In this document: piece after piece, positions 16,836 through 26,275 of the stretch | Layout of the letters: each line of letters begins with the position of its first letter | How positions within the stretch are numbered: the stretch's first letter is position 1 | Source: Ralstonia insidiosa | Lineage (GTDB): Bacteria > Pseudomonadota > Gammaproteobacteria > Burkholderiales > Burkholderiaceae | Reading direction: 5' to 3' | Length of the DNA: 64,000 nucleotides | Assembly (NCBI RefSeq): GCF_008801405.1 | Contig: NZ_VZPV01000001.1 | Coordinates: 2,914,001 to 2,978,000, forward strand | Made by a program: the position numbers and the translations under genes | Notes under the pieces: generated by a model | Told to the model about the DNA's origin: nothing | Seen by the model: the letters and a program-made list of their open reading frames with translations, nothing else | Database searches by the model: none

Positions 16836-18290
16836 TCAGCCGTCGAGGTGGCAGCGTGCGATGAAGCGCACCAGCGCCTCACCAGGGTGCTCGCCCGTCA
16901 CGTGCAACGTCTGGACGCCAATGTGCGACTGCTCGAAATCGACGCCGAACTGGGCGCGCAGGCTGTCTTCAATGCGCACAAGGTAGGCTGACACGGCACC
17001 CGCGTCCGACAGCGGCATCAGCGTGACGATGGCACGACGGGCCTTGCCGCGCGCCTGCCAGACCACGTCCAGCGCACGGCGGCTGCGCACCACCTGCTCG
17101 AACAGCGCATCGCTGGCCTCGTCCTGGTCAAAGATGAGCGCCACCACCGACGAGTCGATGCCGGTATCGCGATGCAGGCGCGCCAGGCGGCCGAGGTCGA
17201 GTGCAAAGTCGTACGGCGCATCGGGCACGAGGTCGAGAATCTCGGAGCTGACGGTGAGGTGGCGCACGCCATCGGCGTAGTAGCCCAGCAACACCAACAG
17301 GAACTGCAGGTTCTCGTACGACAGCGAGAGGAACGGCATCTGCTGCACGACCACGATGCCGATCAACTCGTCAGCACCTGACAGCACCGGCGCGCAGGCG
17401 ACGTAGCGCGAGCTGTCTTCATGGCGCAGCTCGGGCGCCTGCGGGTGGCCCAGCGTGTGAGTGTCGATGCAATGGCGGATCAGCGGGTCGTCAGCGACGA
17501 TGTCGAACGGTGTGCCGACGCGGGCCACGGGGTCAGTGTCGACTTGGTTGCCCGTCACACGCACCATCGCCGCCACTTCCAGTTGGCAGGCCTGCGCCGT
17601 CCATTGCAGGAACTGCACGGCACCCGGCAGTTGTGCCACGTCGGGCTGGTTGGTACCGTCGCAGTGTTCGCGTGCGGCCAGCGCCAGGTTACGCAGTTGC
17701 GTGAGCGTGTCGCGCAGCGTAGTCGGCTTGGCCAGCAGATCGTTCTCCAGCCGCTCGTGTGAAAGACGCAGCAGGAAGTGGTTCTTGGTCAGCGCGGCCA
17801 GGCGGTCGTTCAGGTAACCGTTGACGGTGCGCGCACGCGAGAGCCGCGCGCCCCAGATATCACCGAACTGCCCGCCGATCAGCACGAACATCAGCCCGCC
17901 CAGAAAGTACATGCGGGGGAAGGCGCCGGCCGCCGCGGCCTGCCCGTAGAACAGCCACCACGCACCCAACACCACCAGCGCAGCGGCCGCGCCTAGCAGC
18001 GTGCCGTAGCGCAGCGCCAGGATGAGCGGCACCAGCCAGATCCACGGGAACCCGTAGCCGAGCAGCAGCGGATTGTCCGGCACGAACAGCCAGACGATGC
18101 CGATGGCAACGATCGTGGCGCCCAGCGTTTCCAGCACCGCGCTCGGGCTCGACACGGCCGGCGCGATCAAACGCCCATACCACGACGATGCGCCGATGCC
18201 CTGCGCATTGCGCCGACGATCGCGCCCGCGCGCCTCGGCTGCGGCGGACTGCGCGCTCTGCCGCGAACCCTGCGCCGCTTCGGTTTTCAT
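16836..18290 (-). CDS. pelD: c-di-GMP receptor PelD
   Basis: 484 aa. About four membrane helices (residues 50-145), a short coiled coil, a GAF domain (about 185-340), then a degenerate GGDEF domain (about 350-480). No GGDEF active-site sequence remains, but an RxxD inhibitory-site motif is kept: RALD at residues 405-408 in VRSRRALDVVW. In Pseudomonas PelD this site binds cyclic di-GMP and switches on Pel polymerization. The start shares a base with the pelC stop (TGATG), so translation is coupled. Control by c-di-GMP is therefore probable but not tested. Confidence 0.93.
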   Translation of the reverse strand: MKTEAAQGSRQSAQSAAAEARGRDRRRNAQGIGASSWYGRLIAPAVSSPSAVLETLGATIVAIGIVWLFVPDNPLLLGYGFPWIWLVPLILALRYGTLLGAAAALVVLGAWWLFYGQAAAAGAFPRMYFLGGLMFVLIGGQFGDIWGARLSRARTVNGYLNDRLAALTKNHFLLRLSHERLENDLLAKPTTLRDTLTQLRNLALAAREHCDGTNQPDVAQLPGAVQFLQWTAQACQLEVAAMVRVTGNQVDTDPVARVGTPFDIVADDPLIRHCIDTHTLGHPQAPELRHEDSSRYVACAPVLSGADELIGIVVVQQMPFLSLSYENLQFLLVLLGYYADGVRHLTVSSEILDLVPDAPYDFALDLGRLARLHRDTGIDSSVVALIFDQDEASDALFEQVVRSRRALDVVWQARGKARRAIVTLMPLSDAGAVSAYLVRIEDSLRAQFGVDFEQSHIGVQTLHVTGEHPGEALVRFIARCHLDG

Positions 18291-18853
18291 CAGCCTCGGC
18301 CCAGCGGCGAGAGCAACTCGCGCAGCAGCTTCTGCGCCACCGCCGAGACGGCATCGCGGCTCCAGCCGGTGCGGCTACCGGCCGCGCTCCAGATCACGTT
18401 GCCGCTCTGCACGTCGATCACCTGCAGCGTGATGCCGACGGCGGGCTCGCCATCCACGCCCACCTTGTAGCGCCACTCGTCCACGGCGCCGGTCAGGGCA
18501 TAGCGAGCCTTCTCGCCGCGCGCCCAATCCAGCGCGCGGGCCACGGCCTCGCGCTCGGCGGGTTCGAACAACGATTCGCTGTTCAAATTGGCCGGATATT
18601 GCTTGAGGTTGGTAAAGCCGCGCGCCTTCAGGATGCTGGTGGCGATGGTCTCGGCACGCAGCCCGGCCTGCGGGGTTTCGGTGTAGTTGACGATGGGCAG
18701 CACGACCCATGCGTCAGACGCGCTGGTGGCCGGTGCGCGGCCGCTGTCGACCACGGCACACGCAGACAGCGCAAGCGCCACGCCAACGCCTGCAGCGGCG
18801 GCCAGCCAGCGGCGGCGGCGGCCGGCTTTCATCTTGTCGAGCAAGGGTGTCAT
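18290..18853 (-). CDS. pelC: Pel outer-membrane lipoprotein PelC
   Basis: 187 aa. A basic N-terminus (KAGRRRRWL) precedes a hydrophobic stretch and the lipobox ALSAC; the lipidated Cys lies near residue 31. The mature part has a Ser/Ala-rich linker and the conserved core WVVLPIVNYTETPQAGLRAE. PelC forms a ring at the outer membrane around the PelB barrel in Pseudomonas. I chose the ATG at 18853 because AGGAGA lies six bases upstream; an ATG at 18886 has no such site. Both overlap nothing and lie 83 bp after pelB. Confidence 0.9.
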   Translation of the reverse strand: MTPLLDKMKAGRRRRWLAAAAGVGVALALSACAVVDSGRAPATSASDAWVVLPIVNYTETPQAGLRAETIATSILKARGFTNLKQYPANLNSESLFEPAEREAVARALDWARGEKARYALTGAVDEWRYKVGVDGEPAVGITLQVIDVQSGNVIWSAAGSRTGWSRDAVSAVAQKLLRELLSPLGRG

Positions 18854-18936
18854 CGCTTTCTCCTGGATGCTTCCGTTGTTCTTCATGCTGGTGTTTTCCC
18901 GTTCTGCTTGTTCGTTGTTTGTTCGTCGCTTGCGCA

Positions 18937-21900
18937 TCAATAGAGCCATCGGTATCGCAAGCCGATTTCCGTCAGCGGCGATGTGCCCGACCGCGTGATC
19001 GATTGGTGTTCGATGTACAGCGCCAGATGGTCGTTGCCGAACACGCTGCCCGCCACCCCAAGCTGCGCCTGCACGCCCCACCCTTCGCGATTGTCGTGCA
19101 GCATGCCGACATCCATGAACGGCCGCCAGGCGCGGGTGTAGCGGTCCAGATAGTCCGTGCCGAAGCCAAACAGCATGCCGAACTGTGCAAACGAACGCGG
19201 CATGATCTGGTTGACGTCTGGCGTACCGTCGCCCGGCAGCAGGCGCGCCATCAGCGGGCTGACGGTACCTGATGCGTTGTAGCGCGCCACCGTGCCGACC
19301 ACGCGGATGGTGTAGTCAGGATATTCCACGCGGAAACGGTGGCCGATCTCGCCGTCAACCACCATGCCGCTGCCCAGGAACGAGCGGTCCTGCCCATAGA
19401 AGCGGTCGCCCTCCACCCTTGCGCGCACGTACTCGTTTTGGGTCAGGCGCCAGTTGTTGCCGATCGAGAACAGATCCTTCACACCGCCCACGCGCAGTTG
19501 CGGCGTTTCGTTGGCAGGCTGGTTGCGGCCAATCGACAGCTCGGTGCCCAGCGGCCCCACCTGTCCCAGCAGCCCATCCAGCCGGAATGCATAGAACGAT
19601 GCCAGCCCCTGGCGCCAGCCCACGGTGCCCTTCCACTGCGTGTTCTGCGTCTGGTACTGAGATATCCAGTCGACGCTGCGATCCTGCGCCGGCACACCGG
19701 TGAGCTGCGTGTCGTCGATCGAGCGCTGGTTCCGCTGGGTGGCGCGCAGCAGCATGCTGGTGTGGTCGGTCAGGCGCATGCCGGCCGCGGCGCTGGTCTC
19801 GAAATACGTAAGCGGCGCCTGCTTGAACCACGTCTCGCGCGGCTCCAATGCCTGTGCGTTGGTCAGCAGCGTCTCCTGCACGCGCTCGTGTATCTGCTCA
19901 TCGTCGGGCGCGGTGGTCAGCCCCTCGAACGACAGGCGCTGTGCCTCGCCCAGGCGGTCCGTCATCACGTTGGCGTCGATGCGGTTGTAGAGCGGGATGC
20001 GGTCGGGCGTGTCGTCCAGCAGGCGGTTGAGCGTCTGCAGGTCGCGCTCAGCCAGAGCGATGGAGATCTCGGCATAGGCCGGGCGCGTCATGCGGCGCGC
20101 GTACTGCTGCAGTAGCCAGGCACGTGCCAGGTCATTCGCTTCCTGCGACAGCGCCCAGCCCAGCGCGGCTTCCTTGGCCACGGCGGAGACGAGTTGATCG
20201 CTCACGCGGGCCTGTTTGCGTTTGTCAGTCGGCGCTTCTGGCGGCTCGGGCGGCAACGTGTCGATGTCGCCCAGCTCGGACTTGTCCATGGCCGACCGAC
20301 CGCCCTCGCGTGCCTGCTTCGTGGCGCGGCGATCATCGCGCAACAACTCGATGAGCAGGCGCTGCGACAGGTCACCGGACCCGAACGTTTGGGCCAGCGC
20401 GACGCGTCGGGCGCGCAGTTCAGTACGGGAATCCTCTTCGAGCGGTACCGCATCATCATCGCCCACCGTGACGCGTGTACCGACACGGCGGCCCGTGGGC
20501 GCCTTGGTTTTGTCGCCTCCGACCTTGTCTTCGGCACGCCACAGCAGCCACCACGCTTCGCGACGCAAGCCCCAGGCAGCATCAGCCTGACCGGCCATCT
20601 CGCGCGCATCGGCATAGGCCAGCAGCCAGAGCGGATCGGTCTGCATCGACTTGCCCTGGCGGCCCAGGAAGCGCAGCGCGAGGTTGGCGTCGAACAGTTG
20701 CAGCCCGGCCGCAGCGTAGGCGCCCCAATAGGCGGAATCGTTCTCGGCCTCGCCGCGCCACAGGGCCAGGGCGCGTTTGAGTTCGGCATTCTGGCCGGAG
20801 TCGAGCAGGCCCCACAGGAAGGCGGCCTTCACATCGCTGCCGGCATCGGGCAGCGAGACAGCGCGGCGCAAATCACGCATGGCCGCATCCCATTGGCCGC
20901 TCTGGCGGAAGTACTCGGCACGCGCGCCGAGCACACCGGCGGATTGCTCGGCGGCTTTGCGTTGCTCCGGTGTGAGCGAGGCGAGCAGCCCTTCGATGCG
21001 GCGGAAGGCACGCGCCCGCGTGTAGTAGTAGATGGCCTGCTGCAGGTGGACCATCGTGCCGTCCTTGCGGAAGGCCAGTTCAGACAGGCGGCCGGCGTCG
21101 ATGGGGCTGGCGTCGTAGAAGTCGATCATCGTGGTGAGATCGTCCGGCTCTGCCTTGCCACCAATCAGCAGTTGGCGATACGCCTTGCGTGACAGATCAT
21201 CGCGCTGGTTCAGACGCGCGAGCTGCGCGAAGGTGCGCCAGTAGAGATCGTCCGTGGGCGAAGCGGCCTTCTCCGCGGCCTGCATGGCCATGAGCGCCTG
21301 CTCGAACTGCCCGCGTACGTACAGGATGTTCGCCAGCTTGAGCGCGTATTGCGCGTTGGGGCCAAATTCCTTCTGCAGGCGCACGTACGTGTCGTAAGCC
21401 TGGTCGTCCTTGCCGGCACGCTCAGCCAGGTTGGCATAGCGCTCCAGCACCGCCTGCCGGTGCGCGCCACGCGCAATGCTATTCAGATACGCCAGCCCCT
21501 CTACCGGCTCGCCCAACCGCTCATACGCGGCGATGATCTGGTCGAGCAGCTTCATGTCGCCCGGCTGGCGGCTGGCCTGGTAGCGCAGTCCGGCCAGATA
21601 GGCGTGGTCTTCGTTGAGTGCGGGGGCCAGACGCAGCACGTGCTGCCAGGCAGCATCGTCGCCGGTGGATTGCGCGTACGACAGCCAGTAGTTCAACGCG
21701 ACCATCGGCTGGCGGTTCCACTCAGCCACCTGGGCGGCGCGCTCGGTCCAGATCTTCAGGTCGGGGCGCTGACGCACAGCGGCCTCGGCCACGCGCATGG
21801 CGTCGTTCAGGTTGCCGCTGCCCATGAAGACCTGGAAAGCGAGGTCGTAGTCATCCGCATTGAAAGGCGCGATGCCGCGTACGATGGCCTGAGCGCCCTT

Positions 21901-22959
21901 CGGTTGCGAAGACGATTCGGCATCGTTGGCTTTGTCCGCCACGTGGCGGATGCGTGCGGCATGACGCTGGCGGCGGGCCAGGCCCTCTGGGCCGTCCATG
22001 AACACCACGTCGGTCGGACTCGGCAGCGGTTCGGGCCGGCCAGCGAATGCCCAGTCATGACGCACTGCACCCGACGCCAAGGCAATCCCCGCGTTCGTCT
22101 GGCGCCACGACAGATGCAGCAGGCGACGCGCGTACTGGTCGGCCAGATCGGGGCGATTGCATGCCTGAGCCAGGCGCGTAAGGAAGCGCAGCGTTTCGGT
22201 ATCGTCGATCAGCGGGCCGACGCGGCGCTGCGCCTCGGTCATGGCATCGTCGAGCAGGTTGCCGCCCTGCAATGCCTTGAGGCCGGCGATGAAATAGCGG
22301 CGCTGCTCATCGAGCGACTTGGCGGTGTCCTGCGCGGCAAAGTTGGCAGCGGCGGCGGCGCGGTATTCACCCACGCCCAGCGCGATTTCGGCGGTACGCG
22401 CCTGCCACTGCGCGGCGCGGGCCACGTCCTGCTTGGCCAGGCGCTGGTAGAACTGCATGGCAATCGCGCCCTGATCCAGCCCACGGGACTTGGCCGCAAG
22501 AATTTCCAGCTCGGGTGCGGTCCACCGGTAGTCGAGGGCTTGTTTGAGCAGACCACGCAGGTCGACCAGCATGGCCGCACGCTGTGGATCATTCGGTTGC
22601 AGCGCATAGGCGCGTTGCTCGCGGATGGCGATATCGAGCAGCAACGCTTCACGGTCGAGCGACTTGTCATGCAGTGCACGCATGCGGGCGACCATGGCTT
22701 CGGCCTCTTCCAGCCGGCCGGTGCGCACGTACTGGGCGGCCAGCACGCTGAGGAATTCCCCATCGTTCGGGCGCACGCGCAGCCAGGCTTCCAGATAGGC
22801 CACCGACAGCGCATCGACCTTGCCACCTTCCAACAGGCGGGCCTCCAGGCGCTCGCGCGGGAACATCAAGGCGAGCGCCAGCCCGATCAGCGCGCCAAGC
22901 GTGCCGATCAGCCAGGCAGGCAGCAGCCGTTCACGCGGGGTCAGGTCAGCAGACCACAT
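18937..22959 (-). CDS. pelB: Pel outer-membrane secretin-like porin with TPR scaffold, PelB
   Basis: 1340 aa. An N-terminal inner-membrane anchor (LIGTLGALIGLALALMF) is followed by many TPR-type helical repeats over roughly residues 45-1000. The C-terminal part (about 1040 onwards) alternates short polar and hydrophobic strands and ends RYRWLY, as expected of an outer-membrane beta-barrel. PelB exports the deacetylated Pel polymer and localizes PelA. The first codon is taken as the ATG at 22959; an in-frame GTG at 22965 is possible. The start lies inside the last codons of pelA (14-20 bp overlap), so translation is probably coupled. Confidence 0.93.
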   Translation of the reverse strand: MWSADLTPRERLLPAWLIGTLGALIGLALALMFPRERLEARLLEGGKVDALSVAYLEAWLRVRPNDGEFLSVLAAQYVRTGRLEEAEAMVARMRALHDKSLDREALLLDIAIREQRAYALQPNDPQRAAMLVDLRGLLKQALDYRWTAPELEILAAKSRGLDQGAIAMQFYQRLAKQDVARAAQWQARTAEIALGVGEYRAAAAANFAAQDTAKSLDEQRRYFIAGLKALQGGNLLDDAMTEAQRRVGPLIDDTETLRFLTRLAQACNRPDLADQYARRLLHLSWRQTNAGIALASGAVRHDWAFAGRPEPLPSPTDVVFMDGPEGLARRQRHAARIRHVADKANDAESSSQPKGAQAIVRGIAPFNADDYDLAFQVFMGSGNLNDAMRVAEAAVRQRPDLKIWTERAAQVAEWNRQPMVALNYWLSYAQSTGDDAAWQHVLRLAPALNEDHAYLAGLRYQASRQPGDMKLLDQIIAAYERLGEPVEGLAYLNSIARGAHRQAVLERYANLAERAGKDDQAYDTYVRLQKEFGPNAQYALKLANILYVRGQFEQALMAMQAAEKAASPTDDLYWRTFAQLARLNQRDDLSRKAYRQLLIGGKAEPDDLTTMIDFYDASPIDAGRLSELAFRKDGTMVHLQQAIYYYTRARAFRRIEGLLASLTPEQRKAAEQSAGVLGARAEYFRQSGQWDAAMRDLRRAVSLPDAGSDVKAAFLWGLLDSGQNAELKRALALWRGEAENDSAYWGAYAAAGLQLFDANLALRFLGRQGKSMQTDPLWLLAYADAREMAGQADAAWGLRREAWWLLWRAEDKVGGDKTKAPTGRRVGTRVTVGDDDAVPLEEDSRTELRARRVALAQTFGSGDLSQRLLIELLRDDRRATKQAREGGRSAMDKSELGDIDTLPPEPPEAPTDKRKQARVSDQLVSAVAKEAALGWALSQEANDLARAWLLQQYARRMTRPAYAEISIALAERDLQTLNRLLDDTPDRIPLYNRIDANVMTDRLGEAQRLSFEGLTTAPDDEQIHERVQETLLTNAQALEPRETWFKQAPLTYFETSAAAGMRLTDHTSMLLRATQRNQRSIDDTQLTGVPAQDRSVDWISQYQTQNTQWKGTVGWRQGLASFYAFRLDGLLGQVGPLGTELSIGRNQPANETPQLRVGGVKDLFSIGNNWRLTQNEYVRARVEGDRFYGQDRSFLGSGMVVDGEIGHRFRVEYPDYTIRVVGTVARYNASGTVSPLMARLLPGDGTPDVNQIMPRSFAQFGMLFGFGTDYLDRYTRAWRPFMDVGMLHDNREGWGVQAQLGVAGSVFGNDHLALYIEHQSITRSGTSPLTEIGLRYRWLY

Positions 22960-25891
22960 CGACACGTTGATAGGTCACGGTTTGAGCAGCAGTTCCAGTC
23001 AGGTCAACGCGCACGGTGTTGTCCTGTGCACGGGCGGTGCGGGCGGGGTTGCCGTTGACCTTCACGCGACAGGCGCCCGCGTTGGCCAGACGAACGAACG
23101 GCTTGTAATAACCGCCCGCCTCGAAACTCATCTCGTTGCCGCTACGCGCGAAGTTGCGCACGAAGGCTGCGGCTTCCGCAATGTATGTCGGCTTGTTCGA
23201 TTCTGCCTCCGGTGCGACGGTAAAACGTGCTGCCCCCTCGTCGAGGTGAATATAGATGCCGCCGGCTGCCTTGTCATAGCCAACCACGCCCTGTGCATCG
23301 GCCAGCCGCGGTGTGCCGGGCGCCATCCAGCGCAGTTCGCGCAGATCGCCATCACCGCGCACGACCCAGGTGTTGCCGTCATCGACATCACGGGCAACGG
23401 CCATGTTGCGGAAATCCAGCACCTTGACCACGTATTCGGTGGAATAGATCGGGAACACCGGCTGCGAGAGCGCGTAGTCGTAGACCTTCTTCAAGGCCTT
23501 GAGCGACGCAAGCTTGGTGCCCGAATACATGTGGTAGTAGATGTTGATGGGCTTGAAGCGATACGGCGTGTCGGTCATCTGCAGCGTTTCAATCAGGCGA
23601 TCGAAACCGTAGAAAGGCCCGGTCCAGTCATTGGTATAGACGTTTTCGTTCTGGTTGGGTGCAAACACCTGGTAAGCCCCCGGGCCCTTGTCGATACCCA
23701 GCGGCGCGATCTCCGTCCACGACGGCGAGCTGCGCGTAATGGTGGTATCGCCACCGTTGAGGTTGAGCACGCCCGCATCCCAGGTCATGCGCACGGCAAG
23801 CTCAGGCGGCTGGCAGTCGCCCGACCACTGCAGGATCTTCACGCGCTTGCCCGGCGGTGCCAGACGCTCGTTGATGTAGTTGATGGAACCCGAGATTTCG
23901 CGGTCCAGACTGAATTTGTAGCCGGGAATGGTCAGCGCGAAGGCCGTATCGCCACCGCCTGCATCCTTACCCGGCCCCTCTTTCGTTGCAGGGCTCTGGA
24001 CCGTGCGGCTCCAGTCAAACGGGTGCGAATAAGTGTGCGTGCCCAGCTCCACGTACGGCAACGCGAACATCTTGCGGGCAATCGCCTCCAGGCGGGGTGT
24101 CAGCTTGGGATACAGGCCGCTGGAGCCCACCTCTCCTTCGATGACCGACAGCGTGGTCGGGATGCGGTACTTATCCCACACGTCCTGCAGCAGCACCTCG
24201 CCGGAATACTCCGGGCCGGGAAACTCGGCGCGCGAGGCAAAACCGTCGCCATCCACGTGCACCAGCATGAGGCGGCGGCCGTTTTCCGACGTCACATCCG
24301 GGATCGGCATGTTGGGAAGCGCCAGCGCGCGACGCAGGAATTCGATCGGTTGCACCACCCAGCGCGCCTGCTCAACGGTGTCCATCGAGAACACCGCGTA
24401 CGGATTCAGCACGTAGCCGCCCCAATCGGTGATGGCGGCGGCGTCAAATTCGAAATTGCCCGATTTCAGACGCAGCAGCGACTGTCCGTGGTCGCCCACC
24501 CGAATCGGCTGGGCCTCGCGGCGCTCGGGCTGCGGCGCCATCTCGAAACCGATGATCTTGTCTTGCGACACCACCGACAGCGGTCCGCTAGCGCGCCCGC
24601 GCACCAACTGCAGCTTGAACATGTCGGCCATGCTGCCGTCCACCGGCAGGCCGAACTGGTTCATGAAGGCGATGTGCACGCCGTCATGAATGCGCTGCCG
24701 CACCCACGACGACAGCGCTGCCACCTGCTTGATCGGGCTGGTGTTCACCCACACCACCACGCCGGCATAGCGGTCGGGCGGTACAGATGCGGGCAGCGGC
24801 TTGTTGATGTCGGCGTACTCGACGTCGTAGCCGAGAAAGTTGAGCGGCGTGGCAATGAAGCGCACGCCCTCGCTGGTGTCGATGGTGGTGCGTGGGTCGC
24901 GGTCTTGCAGGATCAGCACCTTGCGCGGCAGCACCTCGATGCGCCCCACGCCAATCGTCGACAGATCTGGATCCGTCACGTACGGCACCAGCCCCTGCGC
25001 CTTGATGCGCTTGGCCGTCTCGCGCGCGCAGGCGCGGTCGGCCGGCGGGCAATAGTCGATGGCGATCACGGGCAGGTGGTACTCGTCGCGAATCTTGCGC
25101 ACCTGGCCCATCAGCCATTCGCGGTCGGCATCGCTGACTTCCTTGTACTGCTTGCTGCCTTGATCCCAACCGCGGTACAGCGATTCAAACGCCACCGCAT
25201 AGGCGAGGTCATGCACCTGCGGCAGGATCTCAAAGCCACGGTTGAAGATCAGCTTGGCATCCGGATAACGCGCCTTGATCGCCCGGATCACGCGCACCAT
25301 GCCGGCTTCTTGCGCCGCGCGCGCCGCATCGTCCTTGGCGACAAGCTGGTACGAGTCGAGCGTATCGAGGAAGAAGCCGCGATAGCCCTTGTCCCACAGC
25401 GGTTTGATGACGTGATCGACATAGAAGGCCGGCCAGTCTGGCTGGGCCTGGTCCACCACGCGCGACGCCCATGCCGCGTTGCGGCCAGACAGCCAGGCCT
25501 TGGGCAGATCCTTGTACCAGTTGCGCTCGGGCGTGACCTCGCCCACGCTCACGTAGGCGTACCACTGTGTCTTGGGTGTCTTGAACTGCGACGGATCAAA
25601 GCCGTGGTCCGGCTCGATGACGACCGCGTCAAAGGCACGCAGCTGTGCCACGGGCGGCTTGTCGCCGTAGTACCAGGCAATATTTGGCGCGTTGGCCGAG
25701 CTTGAAGACGTGACCCCTGATGCACCGGGCCCGGTGGTGGCAGACGCCTGTTGAGCAAGCGTCACACAAGGCATCGACACGAGTGCGGCCGCAACCCAGG
25801 CTGCAAACCCGGACACAACCCGTCCGATCGTCCCTGCCGTATTCCCCCGTTTCCCCCCGGTGCGCCACTGTACGCGGCTGAGAATCCACAT
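22946..25891 (-). CDS. pelA: Pel periplasmic hydrolase/deacetylase PelA
   Basis: 981 aa, first gene of the operon. Signal sequence about residues 20-46. An N-terminal glycoside hydrolase domain (about 68-310) contains NIAWYYGDKPPVAQL and the acidic segments FFLDTLDSY and VAFESLYRGWD. A Rossmann-like middle region follows, then a polysaccharide deacetylase domain with HVDGDGF (545-551) and THTYSHP (618-624) supplying Asp/His metal ligands. A C-terminal beta-rich region completes it. PelA partly deacetylates Pel in the periplasm and can also cut it. AGGAGTGGTAGGTC precedes the ATG. The operon order A-B-C-D-E-F-G is complete and collinear. Confidence 0.95.
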   Translation of the reverse strand: MWILSRVQWRTGGKRGNTAGTIGRVVSGFAAWVAAALVSMPCVTLAQQASATTGPGASGVTSSSSANAPNIAWYYGDKPPVAQLRAFDAVVIEPDHGFDPSQFKTPKTQWYAYVSVGEVTPERNWYKDLPKAWLSGRNAAWASRVVDQAQPDWPAFYVDHVIKPLWDKGYRGFFLDTLDSYQLVAKDDAARAAQEAGMVRVIRAIKARYPDAKLIFNRGFEILPQVHDLAYAVAFESLYRGWDQGSKQYKEVSDADREWLMGQVRKIRDEYHLPVIAIDYCPPADRACARETAKRIKAQGLVPYVTDPDLSTIGVGRIEVLPRKVLILQDRDPRTTIDTSEGVRFIATPLNFLGYDVEYADINKPLPASVPPDRYAGVVVWVNTSPIKQVAALSSWVRQRIHDGVHIAFMNQFGLPVDGSMADMFKLQLVRGRASGPLSVVSQDKIIGFEMAPQPERREAQPIRVGDHGQSLLRLKSGNFEFDAAAITDWGGYVLNPYAVFSMDTVEQARWVVQPIEFLRRALALPNMPIPDVTSENGRRLMLVHVDGDGFASRAEFPGPEYSGEVLLQDVWDKYRIPTTLSVIEGEVGSSGLYPKLTPRLEAIARKMFALPYVELGTHTYSHPFDWSRTVQSPATKEGPGKDAGGGDTAFALTIPGYKFSLDREISGSINYINERLAPPGKRVKILQWSGDCQPPELAVRMTWDAGVLNLNGGDTTITRSSPSWTEIAPLGIDKGPGAYQVFAPNQNENVYTNDWTGPFYGFDRLIETLQMTDTPYRFKPINIYYHMYSGTKLASLKALKKVYDYALSQPVFPIYSTEYVVKVLDFRNMAVARDVDDGNTWVVRGDGDLRELRWMAPGTPRLADAQGVVGYDKAAGGIYIHLDEGAARFTVAPEAESNKPTYIAEAAAFVRNFARSGNEMSFEAGGYYKPFVRLANAGACRVKVNGNPARTARAQDNTVRVDLTGTAAQTVTYQRVDVVC

Positions 25892-25912
25892 GACCTACCA
25901 CTCCTATGCAAC

Positions 25913-25924
25913 TGTGTGCACACA
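25913..25924. promoter_or_regulatory. Palindrome in the pelA leader
   Basis: TGTGTGCACACA is a perfect 12-bp palindrome lying 22-33 bp before the pelA start codon, next to its ribosome binding site. It may be an operator or a small leader hairpin. The remaining gap to the divergent gene at 26276 is about 350 bp and should contain both promoters. I see no FleQ-like box or other named site in it. Confidence 0.3.
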
Positions 25925-26275
25925 ACTCCGTGCCACATTGGGCCGATCTGCGCCGGCACTGAAATAGCGGCGCCAATACTTACGCCAAACGGAACATTTG
26001 CCCTTTCTCCGGAATGCCCCCCGCAAACGCAGGCCCCGCAAGGCAAACCGAGGCAATATGTTCCCAGGCTGCAAGTATCACCCATGGTGTGGGTACGCGG
26101 CAAACCACTTTTCGATGGCTATGCACCACACCGGGACATAGACAATTGTTTAACGTGGGCCCCGACATGCGTGATCCGCGCTGTGGTTTGACAAAGCGAT
26201 CCCGGCTGCACCATGATCGTCCGCAGCCACATTCCGAGCGGCCTTGCAGCGCAACGGCACGCCCGCCCCGCCACC

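Noticed and set aside
22820..25705. 961-codon open frame on the plus strand opposite pelA
   Set aside because: It is antisense to the certain pelA and pelB genes, rich in His/Arg/Gln/Val without domains, and typical of shadow frames in GC-rich DNA.
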